Below, piece after piece: positions 39,601 to 47,610 of a stretch of DNA of 64,000 nucleotides. This DNA is from Acidobacteriaceae bacterium dw_441 (lineage in GTDB: Bacteria; Acidobacteriota; Terriglobia; Terriglobales; Acidobacteriaceae), in assembly GCA_018449715.1 (NCBI GenBank), contig JAAVVA010000005.1, forward strand, positions 248,001 through 312,000. Direction: 5' to 3'. The notes beneath the pieces are model-generated. The model had not been told where the DNA came from. It searched no databases and worked only from the letters and a program-made list of their open reading frames with translations. Numbering within the stretch: position 1 is the first letter of the stretch; every line of letters starts with the position of its first letter. The position numbers were made by a program, and so were the translations under genes.

Positions 39601-39930
39601 GCTGAAGTCTTTCAGGATGAGGAACCAGTTACTGCAGTTGCGATGATCCCCGAAGCAAATCTGGTGGAAGTTGTGACGGGGCCTAACGAGGCAGATGCGC
39701 CAGCGATCTGGCCTGGACTCAGCAAAGCCGAGACCGAGTTCCTTACGTTGCTTCTGACCAAATCCGAGTGGACTCGTCAGGAGCTCGCTGCAGCGGCTGC
39801 CGAGCGAAACATGATGCTCGACGGAACGCTGGAGGTGATTAATGATGCCTCCTTTGATGTCCTGGGCGAAGCCTTGCTCGACGGGCATGATCCAATCTAT
39901 GTACAAACCACGCTTCTGGAGAACGCCTGA
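36625..39930 (+). CDS. TerB_N-TerB-TerB_C domain protein with N-terminal anchor and HhH domain
   Basis: A 1,101-residue multidomain protein, first gene of a three-gene cassette. Residues 4-20 form a membrane helix, followed by a coiled region. Residues about 89-130 resemble a helix-hairpin-helix (LENLRGVGPKSAATIPGIV), a DNA-binding fold. A TerB_N domain spans about 425-610 (GLTPVQRYHYLHWLADGARS, then FAVFYFHGLERRLV). The TerB helical core near 830-950 carries the acidic metal-binding signature CVAAADGHASDTEE. TerB_C forms the last 150 residues (GLSKAETEFLTLLL to PIYVQTTLLE). Inference: a membrane-tethered sensor/scaffold that recruits the ATPase and helicase encoded next. ATG 36631 fits AGGA better than 36625. 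Confidence 0.88.
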   Translation: MPMLWLLAPGTLVLIWVLYSMSPAKKAIRLVEAAAKTVEGLQAETDACREECRSEVSAAAGARRDDIQFIRLQAISMEELKKHATGLRLQPLRDAGVRNMADLQSWSQGRLENLRGVGPKSAATIPGIVQRISSSVRAQPIADPEPPFLRDKERGLVLAIYRELQCDRLLAKMPSEFQKLRSDTNETQEQVRTKTRFFRWVWTFGKSEDVRTAILAAQDTARSYEKGDDADTVCEQVRALLSECRSVRSNRVETSTLTEEYNEHWNDFGVVLGRTIGDNGRVRRTPPVRLRPEAPLTNALPPQTSASSTGYQSRLQVGPELTRQNLDDTTTAQDIELTNSGNDLKQEGASSVAITNASAGSLDDSKQQAREQLQKYIDSIAPAKFDKEKLSVDHGLTSFRIGVQTTVSAFAIPTPAGGRSKKVERWIGKNDSVVVQGVTLARGMVFVSDEAAEPAPGVIYPSLEVRAGNYQPSGADMHWQGYAGLTPVQRYHYLHWLADGARSKDFPHFAVFYFHGLERRLVQIAESGNVPSSDKNEVLDEVRRITTEFSEFNIPLSFYSDRLVSFFELRALSPDAPVDLDAPLRRFHELPWRLVYDLGRLAADQRPVPPALALRWLKLEPNYYPRTSVTRCPEQFDSLFLSMYVEKFGEGMMLPARGKTLTFRYDPSNYYLRSKELELTFKALPDVREWVNIRSELGTLANEVTGKIDAYSRFCGRSPDKANTVQACLLLPREIWPETARATLEHLKQLASGFASTEWSLFLEHLDTAEPLPSNQLQEIARGLQAMGLGIEPDLLEGTRRPKAGELCTLFHLTADEEPARTDAAYRNASLAVSLMACVAAADGHASDTEEATAGNIISSWTHLHRDHQTRLQAIYRHQTQQPARLSNLKSRMLSMPQDDRAALLGILAQMVTSDDVVSAAEVKFLEQVYIMLGVDQGQLYTALHKGNIAATRESVGTGMSPRREASPNSFALDLGRIERLKAESAQVSQLLAEVFQDEEPVTAVAMIPEANLVEVVTGPNEADAPAIWPGLSKAETEFLTLLLTKSEWTRQELAAAAAERNMMLDGTLEVINDASFDVLGEALLDGHDPIYVQTTLLENA

Positions 39931-39932
39931 CC

Positions 39933-41228
39933 ATGCCACCCATACGTGCTCGTGACCGCGACTCAGTTCTGCAATCGCTTCGTGCCGGGGTAGTGCCTCG
40001 CCAGGGACAGCATTTAATCCAGGTCGGCCGCGTCCAGGAAATCCGCGCACTCATGGCGGACATCGACCGTATCGCGGATGGTGGCTCAACGTTCCGGCTC
40101 GTCATTGGTGAGTATGGCGCTGGCAAGACATTCTTCCTGAATCTGGTCCGGTCCATCGCGTTGGAGAAGAAGCTTGTCACCATGCACGCAGACCTAAACC
40201 CGGATCGGCGTCTGCACGCGTCCGGAGGGCAAGCGAGATCGCTCTACGCGGAACTTACCCGCAACATGGCGACACGCACCAAGCCCGAAGGCGGAGCTCT
40301 CGCCGGGATCCTCGAAAAGTTCATCGGAACCGCGCGAACGATCGCGGAAGAATCGGGCGCAACCGTCGAACGAGTTGTGCGCCAACAGGTCCAGTCGCTG
40401 ACCGAGATGGTCAACGGATACGATTTCGCAGAAGTCGTGCTTGCCTACTGGCGCGGCCACGAAGAAGGCAACGAGCAGCTGCGGACGGACGCGGTGCGGT
40501 GGCTGCGCGGAGAGTTCACGACACGCACCGACGCGCGTGCAGCACTGGGCGTTCGCTCCATCGTGGATGACGCGACGGTGTACGACCAGTTGAAACTAAT
40601 GGCTCGCTTCGTTCGACTGTCCGGCTACAGCGGTTTGTTGGTCTGCCTGGACGAAATGGTCAACCTGTACAAACTGGCCAACACGCAGGCTCGCACGTCG
40701 AACTACGAGCAGATCCTCCGCATCCTCAACGACTCCTTGCAGGGGTCCGCCGAAGGCCTGGGATTTGTTCTGGGAGGCACACCTGAGTTCCTCTTCGACA
40801 CCAGGCGTGGCCTCTACAGCTACACGGCCCTGCAGTCGCGGTTATCGCAGAACACGTTTGCGCAAGGTGGCCTGACAGACCTCTCGGGGCCCGTTGTTCG
40901 GCTGACCGCACTGACCCAGGAAGATTTCTACGTCTTGCTGCACAAGCTGCGCGATGTCTTCGCCTTCGGCGACCCAGCGAAGTACACGCTTCCCGAAGAA
41001 GGCATCCCGGCGTTCATGCAGTACGTGAGCCAGAGGCTTGGTGCGGAGTATTTCCGCACGCCACGCACGACCATCACCTCGTTCATCGATCTGCTGAGTG
41101 TCCTTGAAAGCAATCCCGGAGCGGATTGGCAAAGCCTGCTCGGCGGTATTAGCGTGCAGCCCGATCACGGCGGCGATGGAGACAACGCCCTGGAGCCCGA
41201 GGATGACCTCGTCAGCTTCAAACTCTGA
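39933..41228 (+). CDS. BrxD-like P-loop ATPase (DUF2791)
   Basis: A 431-residue AAA-type ATPase that I recognise as the DUF2791 family, the BrxD component of type 2 BREX phage defence. The start is GRVQEIRALMADIDRIADGG, the Walker A is GEYGAGKTFFL (residues 59-69), the Walker B is LLVCLDEMVNLYKL near residue 227, followed by the conserved GLGFVLGGTPEFLFD and LYSYTALQSRL segments. It starts two bases after the TerB gene stop. In BREX this ATPase works with the helicase BrxHI; the same helicase type follows here with a 26-base overlap. The Cys-free C-terminal tail is acidic. No other BREX genes lie nearby. Confidence 0.9.
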   Translation: MPPIRARDRDSVLQSLRAGVVPRQGQHLIQVGRVQEIRALMADIDRIADGGSTFRLVIGEYGAGKTFFLNLVRSIALEKKLVTMHADLNPDRRLHASGGQARSLYAELTRNMATRTKPEGGALAGILEKFIGTARTIAEESGATVERVVRQQVQSLTEMVNGYDFAEVVLAYWRGHEEGNEQLRTDAVRWLRGEFTTRTDARAALGVRSIVDDATVYDQLKLMARFVRLSGYSGLLVCLDEMVNLYKLANTQARTSNYEQILRILNDSLQGSAEGLGFVLGGTPEFLFDTRRGLYSYTALQSRLSQNTFAQGGLTDLSGPVVRLTALTQEDFYVLLHKLRDVFAFGDPAKYTLPEEGIPAFMQYVSQRLGAEYFRTPRTTITSFIDLLSVLESNPGADWQSLLGGISVQPDHGGDGDNALEPEDDLVSFKL

Positions 41229-43449
41229 GACAGCGTCATTTCATCTTCTCGACCCGCGTATCCAGCACTGGATCTGGCAGCGCGGGTGGACGAGCCTCCG
41301 TGCCGTCCAGGAACTCGCTGTGCCGCCTCTCCTCAAGGGCGAACAGGATGTCATCCTTGCAGCGGCCACGTCTGCGGGCAAGACCGAGGCCGCCTTCTTT
41401 CCTATCCTCACGCGGCTCCTCAATAGTGGCGAGGCGTCAGGCTTTGTATTGTCCATCAGCCCGCTCAAGGCACTCATCAACGATCAGGCGGACCGACTGA
41501 CGGACCTATGCGAATCGCTTGACCTGCCAGTGCTCGGCTGGCATGGCGATGTCTCTCAAACGCGGAAGCAGAAGTTCCTGAAGAGTCTGCGGGGCGTGCT
41601 CATCATCACCCCTGAATCGCTTGAGTCCCTGTTCGTGAACAAGGGGACGATGATGCCAGCCTTCGCAGGCGCAATCGCCCATATCGTGGTCGACGAGTTG
41701 CATTCGTTCCTCGAAGCGGAGCGTGGCAAGCAGGTACAGTCCCTCATGTACCGCCTGGAGCGGGCGGCGGGACGACGCATCCCCCGCGCCGGTCTATCAG
41801 CGACCCTCGGAGACAAGACGCTTGCCGCAACCTTCCTGCGCCCCGGCCCTAACAACAACGTCTTCACTGTCGACGCCGGTAGCGAAGGCTACGAGATGAA
41901 GCTCGCTGTGAAAGGTTACGTCGATGGGCAAGTCGCCGAGGAAGAATCCTGGTCCGACGATCCAGCGGCGGCCGCACCGCCAGAGAAGCAGATGGCCAGC
42001 ACAGCAGAGCTGGCGATTGCCGACTACCTCTACACGCATCTGCGCGGATCGAATCACCTGATCTTTCCAAATAGCCGTGCGAAGGTTGAGAAGTACGCGG
42101 ATCGGCTCCGTCAGCGCTCCGAACGCGAAGGCGTGCGAAATGAATTCTGGACGCATCACGGCAGCCTGTCCCGCGAGTTGCGCGAGGAGTCGGAAACCGC
42201 CCTCAAAGGCGGTACTGCATCAGCGTCCGCGTTGTGCACGACCACGCTCGAACTGGGCATCGACATCGGAAACATCAAGAGCGTCGCCCAGATCGGGCCC
42301 CCTCCTTCCGTTGCCAGTCTTCGCCAACGACTTGGCCGCTCGGGTCGACGAGCTAGGGAGCCAGCGATCCTGCGGTGCTTCTGTATCGAGAAGCCACTCA
42401 CCCCTGACTCCCCTCTCTCGGATCGCATTCGGGAAGGCTTGGTACAGACCGTCGCGATGGTACGACTGCTCATGCGGCCGTGGGTGGAACCGCCACGGCT
42501 AACCGCGATCCATGCGTCGACTTTCGTGCAGCAGGCGCTTTCCGTCATTGCGGAGCGTGGCGGTGCCACTGCCGCAGAACTCTGGACGGTCCTTGTTCAA
42601 AGCGGAACCTTCGACCGGATGTCGCGGGAGATGTTCACCGATATTTTGCGCGGACTCGGCGCACGCGACATCCTGCAGCAGGAGAACACCGGCCTCCTCC
42701 TCGCCGGCACCGTTGGCGAGAAGCTCATCAATCACTACGACTTCTATAGCGCCTTCTCCTCACCGGATGAGTTCCGGCTGGTCGCGGGCGATCGGGTGCT
42801 TGGTTCACTGCCCGTGACACGGCCTTTGACTGTCGGGCAGCGCATGATCTTTGGTGGACGGCGCTGGCGTGTGCGCGAAGTCGATACCGAACATAAGGTA
42901 ATCTATGTCTCCGCGGACCGCGGTGGCGCTCCCCCGTCTTTCGAATCCAACGGTGGCGGAGTGCACGACGTCATCCGGCAGGAGATGAGAGTCGTGCTCG
43001 GCGAAACCGGTGAGCTCTCGTACCTCGACGCTCCAGCAAAAGAACTGCTCTATGAAGCCCGAAGGACGTACCGGGACCTTCGTCTGTCGGAACGGCAGTC
43101 CTTCCGGGATGGCAAGAACACCCTGCTGTTCACATGGATGGGAGACGCGGTGAACAGCACGCTTGCATTCATGCTGTCGCAGCGTCGCCTCGAGTGCACG
43201 AATGAAGGCGTCGCGCTGGCGATCTCCACCGATGTTGACCAAGGTCGCCTGATAGCTGAGCTGAACTCTATCGCGGAGGAAGCTGTGCCAGCCGCTGGTG
43301 ACCTTGGCATCTCTCCCGAGATGGCCGCAGTCGAAAAATGGGATTGGGCGTTGTCGAAGTCCACGTGTGTAGAGTCTTACGTGTCCGCGCGGCTGGATCT
43401 TGCGGGGGCCAGGGTTCTCGCGGCTCAGCTGGCTGAGAGCATCCGCTGA
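41203..43449 (+). CDS. Lhr/BrxHI-like superfamily 2 DEAD/DEAH-box helicase
   Basis: A 748-residue helicase. Motif I is ATSAGKTE (about residues 55-62), motif Ia SPLKALINDQ, motif II DELH (164-167), motif III GLSATLG, then the second RecA domain with TTLELGIDIGN and the arginine-finger motif VI RQRLGRSGRR. A winged-helix and a beta-rich C-terminal segment follow, as in Lhr and BrxHI (COG1201). I start at ATG 41203, preceded by GGAG, which overlaps the ATPase gene by 26 bases in another frame. It is the third gene of the TerB/BrxD/helicase cassette and probably unwinds or translocates on DNA. A 20 bp palindrome follows. Confidence 0.9.
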   Translation: MTSSASNSETASFHLLDPRIQHWIWQRGWTSLRAVQELAVPPLLKGEQDVILAAATSAGKTEAAFFPILTRLLNSGEASGFVLSISPLKALINDQADRLTDLCESLDLPVLGWHGDVSQTRKQKFLKSLRGVLIITPESLESLFVNKGTMMPAFAGAIAHIVVDELHSFLEAERGKQVQSLMYRLERAAGRRIPRAGLSATLGDKTLAATFLRPGPNNNVFTVDAGSEGYEMKLAVKGYVDGQVAEEESWSDDPAAAAPPEKQMASTAELAIADYLYTHLRGSNHLIFPNSRAKVEKYADRLRQRSEREGVRNEFWTHHGSLSRELREESETALKGGTASASALCTTTLELGIDIGNIKSVAQIGPPPSVASLRQRLGRSGRRAREPAILRCFCIEKPLTPDSPLSDRIREGLVQTVAMVRLLMRPWVEPPRLTAIHASTFVQQALSVIAERGGATAAELWTVLVQSGTFDRMSREMFTDILRGLGARDILQQENTGLLLAGTVGEKLINHYDFYSAFSSPDEFRLVAGDRVLGSLPVTRPLTVGQRMIFGGRRWRVREVDTEHKVIYVSADRGGAPPSFESNGGGVHDVIRQEMRVVLGETGELSYLDAPAKELLYEARRTYRDLRLSERQSFRDGKNTLLFTWMGDAVNSTLAFMLSQRRLECTNEGVALAISTDVDQGRLIAELNSIAEEAVPAAGDLGISPEMAAVEKWDWALSKSTCVESYVSARLDLAGARVLAAQLAESIR

Positions 43450-43476
43450 AGGTGGGAATGTCCCTATTCGACTCTT

Positions 43477-43496
43477 GGTCCTAACTAGTTAGGACC
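43477..43496. repeat. Perfect 20 bp palindrome after the helicase gene
   Basis: GGTCCTAACTAGTTAGGACC is a perfect palindrome 28 bases after the helicase stop codon. It could fold as a short terminator stem, though no T run follows, or be a dimer-binding or recombination site at the end of the cassette. Confidence 0.6.
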
Positions 43497-43668
43497 TGCG
43501 GCAGTAGTTCGAGATGCCCTGACAGCCTCCTCGGAGATAGTCGATCGCCGTTGGTTTGGTGAACCTGAAGATCGAGACGGCAGGATAGAAGACGTACCAC
43601 AGCCTTCCGTACGCGTCGACTTTGAGGTGAAAGGCCTTTTGGCAATGGCAGCATGACCTTCTCCGTCT
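43489..43668 (-). pseudogene. Cysteine-rich protein tail of unknown family
   Basis: On the minus strand 59 codons without a start codon end inside the palindrome. The translation is protein-like: CCHCQKAFHLKVDAYGRLWY, then IDYLRGGCQGISNYC. The clustered cysteines and histidine suggest a small metal-binding module. With a stop codon immediately upstream and no ATG/GTG/TTG, it is probably the remnant of a gene cut by an earlier insertion. No family recognised. Confidence 0.3.
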
Positions 43669-44434
43669 TTATGACGACGAGGGAGCAGATGGACGAGCGT
43701 GCGCGGTTGCTGGTGGAGAGGGCATCACCGGCCCTTAGCTAGTCTGCCCGTTAGCCGCCCACTGGGCGGCGGATCATTCGGACCCTATTGCGCGGGCATT
43801 GACGATCGACTGGATGCGGATATTGTCCCAAAGCACGACTCGACCGTTCGCATGAGTAATGGCGCGCACGTCGCTATTGCGATGGTGGGTTGTCTCGGAA
43901 GTGCTGAGACAATCCACGAGTCACCGGCATGTCTGATCTTTGCTCACGTGCGGCAGGGGTTTTGGTCAAATTGTGCAGGCTTTACTGAAGGTTGAGGTGC
44001 TCAGAAGGGTGCTGAAGAGTGTCAGGACGATTAATGCAGACGATCACACAAGGATGCCAACACCTCCAACGGCTGAGTCACTAACGTGAATGAGCGCATT
44101 GACCTGTTCTCGTTATTTGAGAAGACTGCCATCGTTTGGAGTTTCACATTTGGATTCAAGAAGGTTTTCTTTTTCCTAGAGAGGTCGGCGCAGTAGGATA
44201 GGTCGCGAGCTCCAACGAAGCGAAAACTAAAAGATGGGCAATCGGTTACCCACGTCGCTGACATTAACACGAAGGCTACTCCTCAATACACGCCGCTGTA
44301 GCCACCCGGACTCTATATCATCCCCCTTCGGTTAACGGCCAATCCCAGGATGAGAATAATCGTCCCAGAAACTATTGACTCCTGCATACTCGGCTGCAAG
44401 TCTTGTATCCTGAACCCCGAGTTCTGGAGCTGCT
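43669..44434. other. Stretch without a recognisable gene between cassette and OLD remnant
   Basis: About 770 bases. Short frames exist on both strands (for example 79 codons at 44031-44270 on the minus strand), but none shows motifs, a ribosome binding site or a signal. G+C drops to around 50%. Likely degenerated accessory DNA. Confidence 0.4.
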
Positions 44435-44878
44435 GTGCACATCCATTCGTATCGATTGCGAAATTATCGACGCTTGAAAGACGTCCAAATTGAGTTGGCG
44501 CAGGATATTTCGATTTTTGTGGGATCGAACAATAGCGGCAAGACATCGGCGACCCATGCAATTCATGCTTTCCTGTCTGGTTCGAAGGATCGCTTCAGCC
44601 TCTATGACTTCACGTCTGCTTTGTGGCATGGAATAGATAAAGCCGGAGAAGCCGATTTAACGACAGAACTTCCGGAAGACTGGGGGTTGCCGAGTATCAG
44701 CTTGGACCTATGGTTCGAAGTCGCCGAATCGGATCTTTATCTCGTCATCCCTCTCCTTCCAAGCACCGAATGGGCTGGGACCAAGGTCGGGATACGGATT
44801 GCGTTCTCTCCTCGGAGCTCTCTCGAAGTCGTCCGCAACTTTCAGGCGGCGAAAGCAAAAGTCGCCCGAAACTTGTGA
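44435..44878 (+). pseudogene. OLD-family/RecF-like ATPase, N-terminal fragment
   Basis: The 147 residues start with the typical RLRNYRRLKDVQIEL strand-helix and the Walker A motif GSNNSGKT (residues 30-37), as in OLD family nucleases and Gabija GajA-like proteins. The signature motif, Walker B and any Toprim nuclease domain are missing: the frame stops after AAKAKVARNL. It meets the 3' end of the truncated integrase gene on the opposite strand within 40 bases, so a deletion has removed both C-termini. GTG start at 44435 with GGAG seven bases upstream. Confidence 0.75.
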
Positions 44879-45867
44879 AGCCAGAACTCATCGTGATTCA
44901 ACCTGGCCTTCCTGGCGTTCCGCTTGAGAGCGCGCAGCATATGCTTGTCGCGTGTGGTGTTCTCTGTGCTGAAGACCAACGAATGGGCCGACGCGCGTGA
45001 TGCTGGCAGGGACTTGCGATGAGCTTCCAGTATCGCCAGCAACTCGTTCGGCACGGGGACTTCACGCTCCTTGTAAGCCTTCGGAGTCCAGTTGAACTGG
45101 GGCTTCCAGCGCATCTCGATGATGTTGGCGTTGAAGCGGATGTTATTCCAGACAACGTGCATGGCCTCTTGTTCTCGAAAGCCGCTCATGAGAAGGAAGT
45201 CGTAAAGCGTGCTGTGGTACGGAGAGCAGACGGCATGGAGCTTCGATAGCTCCTCTTCTTCGTAGATCGAGACTTCCTGCTCGATGAAGCGCGGATGATC
45301 GTTCTTGCCAATCAGCTTCGGCACGCCTTGGGCCTGAAGGAAGGTGAGCACGTCTGCGAACTTGTTATGCACGGTGCGTGGAGAGAGCTTCTTCGTATCG
45401 CGGAGGAAGGCCGCCAGGCGCAGGAGATCTTTCCGCTCCACCTCGTCCAGAAATCTCTTGCCGCAGGACTCCTGGAAATACCGCAGGGAGACGATATATC
45501 CCATCCAGGTTTTTCTTTGCCTGCTGAGTTGAATCTCTTCGAGAAAGTCGTCTACTGCAGAACTGATTCGCAAACGAGAGTCATCTTCGATGAGGATTGG
45601 AAACGATGAGTCCAGATGCGAGCGCATCCAGTTCTCGCTGTTTTCGAGTGCGGCAATTGTAGGCAACAGTTGCGTCGGTGCCGACGGACACGCGGTTGCG
45701 TTTCCGTCTTCGGTCCAATCGAGGTAGTAGGCGCCTTCGGGATGCTTTTCCTGGCGTCCGTCGACCATCACCGAATCGGGCTTGATGCGGCCGTTGGGAC
45801 CGACGACAACAGGGCAGTAGCGCTTGCCCTCCGGGGTGTCGATACGTTTGGTGATATTCACCTGCAT
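44842..45867 (-). pseudogene. Tyrosine integrase lacking its C-terminal catalytic tyrosine
   Basis: A 341-residue phage-type integrase. The SAM-like N-terminal binding domain (KTWMGYIVSLRYFQESCG) is present, the first catalytic arginine is in LMSGFREQEAMHVVW, and the H-x-x-R box reads LHKFRATFA near the end. After TFA the sequence stops within three residues, so the LGH..D box and the nucleophilic tyrosine, normally 35-60 residues further on, are gone. The ATG at 45867 follows GGAAGG. The gene begins 87 bases from tRNA-Pro, typical for an integrase whose element entered the 3' end of that tRNA. Inactive as written. Confidence 0.8.
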
Positions 45868-45953
45868 GGGACCTTCCCACGGCAAAGTTCGTATCACTTT
45901 TCGTATCACCCCTTCCATACTCGGTCAAAAGTATTGATAGGAAAATGGTTAGA

Positions 45954-46030
45954 TGGTCGGGGCGGAGGGATTCGAACCCCCGACCCTCTGCTCCCAAAGC
46001 AGATGCGCTACCAGACTGCGCTACGCCCCG
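45954..46030 (-). tRNA. tRNA-Pro(TGG)
   Basis: The minus strand gives a full cloverleaf of 77 bases including an encoded CCA: acceptor CGGGGCG, D arm with GCGCAGTCTGGTAGCGC, anticodon loop CTTTGGG (anticodon TGG), T arm GGGTTCGAATCCC. The truncated tyrosine integrase lies next to its 3' end, suggesting use as an integration site. Confidence 0.95.
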
Positions 46031-46057
46031 ACGTTCCCCTAGTTTACCGCAAGGCTC

Positions 46058-46597
46058 TTAAAACCATGCCGGGAAGTAGGTATTCGTTCCGAACATCCTG
46101 TGCATCAACCAGTTTGCCAGCCATGCCAACACAAGCATCGGCACCAGCATTAGGACACCGAGAGCCACGCACAGTCCAATCAGAAAGAGCCAGCTCCTCA
46201 CCGTATGTTTTCTCGGCTGATACAGCGTGCCCGTCAGCAGGGCATAGTTGCGGCGGTTCGCTCGCCATGCAATGTCAAACGCATCCCCCAGCACCGGAAT
46301 CGACCCGACGGCGACTTCAATTAGCACATTGGTGGCCATGCGCGTCAGCACAACATACGGCACCCCTCGAGCCCACGCGGCAATGATGATGATGCACGAG
46401 GCAATTCCGCCCACAATGTCCCCGATGCTCGGGATCAAACCGACGATTCCGTCCAGGCCAAAACGGATCGAGGTCCCCGGAATCCGCAAGAAGTCATCCA
46501 GCAGGTGCGACAGAATATCCAAGTTCTCGTCGTCGAAGAGACGGCGGCGCTTGTCGGCGCGGGGAGAAAGGATCTCGGGTTGTATCTGCGGTTGCAT
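46058..46597 (-). CDS. DUF4112 membrane protein
   Basis: A 179-residue protein matching DUF4112: the N-terminal region LSHLLDDFLRIPGTSIRFGLDGIVGLIPSIGDIVGG is the family signature, followed by the VGSIPVLGDAFDIAWRANRRN motif. Hydrophobic segments at about residues 47-75 and 140-165 suggest an inner-membrane protein. The function of the family is not known. Lies between tRNA-Pro and tRNA-His. Confidence 0.85.
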   Translation of the reverse strand: MQPQIQPEILSPRADKRRRLFDDENLDILSHLLDDFLRIPGTSIRFGLDGIVGLIPSIGDIVGGIASCIIIIAAWARGVPYVVLTRMATNVLIEVAVGSIPVLGDAFDIAWRANRRNYALLTGTLYQPRKHTVRSWLFLIGLCVALGVLMLVPMLVLAWLANWLMHRMFGTNTYFPAWF

Positions 46598-46667
46598 CGT
46601 TTCTTCCCTCCGAACGACGAGAATCTCCCTCTCCCGGCATCTGAAATGCTACAATTGAATCTGATAC

Positions 46668-46743
46668 GGCGGCTATAGTTCAGTGGCAGAACGCCGCTCT
46701 GTGGCAGCGGATGTCGTGGGTTCGAACCCCACTAGCCGCCCCA
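46668..46743 (+). tRNA. tRNA-His(GTG)
   Basis: A 76-base cloverleaf with the extra 5' G (position -1 at 46668) pairing with C73 at 46740, as required for tRNA-His. Anticodon loop CTGTGGC gives GTG, T arm GTGGGTTCGAACCCCAC, and CCA encoded at 46741-46743. Confidence 0.95.
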
Positions 46744-46809
46744 AAATACCTCTTTTACGATTCGGTAGGCATTTTGTGGGTTAGAACCGTATCGAGATCC
46801 CTCTCAGCC

Positions 46810-47610
46810 GTGGCCCGACTCCCGCAAGCCCCGTTGCCTTCGAGTGAAACCGCAGTAGCTGCGGCCTCCTCTCACATCTTTGCCGGGACCTCCGGCTGGG
46901 CCTATCCTACGTGGAAACCGGACTTCTACCCTGAAGGTACTCCTGCGAAGCGTTTCCTCGACTTCTACTCCACGCAATTAAGCTCGGTTGAAGTCAACTA
47001 CACCTTCCGCGCCTTCCCCACTGCAGCTATGCTCGAGGGCTGGCTCGCCGCGACGACCGGCTTCTTCCGCTTCAGCTTTAAGGCCCCGCAACGCATTACG
47101 CACATCAAGCGCTTGGCCAACTGCGAATCGGACCTCGCGTACTTCGTCTCGGTGCTCGAAGCCGTGCGCCAGGCGGGAAAACTTGGCCTTCTGCTCTTCC
47201 AGCTTCCTCCTAATATGAAGGCCGACCCCGCGCGACTCTCCAGCTTCCTCGCCCTGCCTCCGCTCACAACCGCAGGCGCCCCCTCCATCGCCTTCGAGTT
47301 CCGCCACGAGTCCTGGTTCACCGACGAGATCTACTCCATCCTGCGCGCCCACAACGCTGCGCTCTGCATCGCCGAAAGCGACGACCTCGCCACGCCCGAG
47401 GTCCACACGGCCACCGGCTTCACCAGCTTCCGCCTTCGTAGAACCGGAGCCTACGCTCCCGCCGAGATCGCAGCCTTCGCCGACCGCTTCACCGCGCTGG
47501 CCGCCGATCGCGACGTCTATATTTACTTCAAGCACGAGGACGAGCCCACCGGAGCTCTCAACGCAGTCGCCTTCCTCTCCGAAGTCGCTGCCCGAAAGGC
47601 GAAGCAATAG
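46810..47610 (+). CDS. DUF72 domain protein
   Basis: About 266 residues of a TIM-barrel-like DUF72 (YecE) protein. Signatures: HIFAGTSGWAYPTWKPDFYP near the start, QLSSVEVNYTFRAFP, FRFSFKAPQRITHIKRL, LLFQLPPNMKADP and a YIYFKHEDEP end. The function is not established. The start is uncertain: a GTG at 46810 is plausible, a TTG at 46774 also; earlier codons lie in the tRNA. The stop overlaps the GTG of the YheT-like gene by one base, so the two are coupled. Confidence 0.87.
   Translation: MARLPQAPLPSSETAVAAASSHIFAGTSGWAYPTWKPDFYPEGTPAKRFLDFYSTQLSSVEVNYTFRAFPTAAMLEGWLAATTGFFRFSFKAPQRITHIKRLANCESDLAYFVSVLEAVRQAGKLGLLLFQLPPNMKADPARLSSFLALPPLTTAGAPSIAFEFRHESWFTDEIYSILRAHNAALCIAESDDLATPEVHTATGFTSFRLRRTGAYAPAEIAAFADRFTALAADRDVYIYFKHEDEPTGALNAVAFLSEVAARKAKQ

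Noticed and set aside
36625-43449. Calling the cassette a complete type 2 BREX system
   Set aside because: No methyltransferase (PglX), phosphatase-like PglZ, kinase PglW or BrxC/PglY gene is seen on either side, so only two BREX-type parts are present.
44031-44270. 79-codon minus-strand frame upstream of the OLD remnant
   Set aside because: No ribosome binding site, no motif, mixed composition; not supported as a gene.
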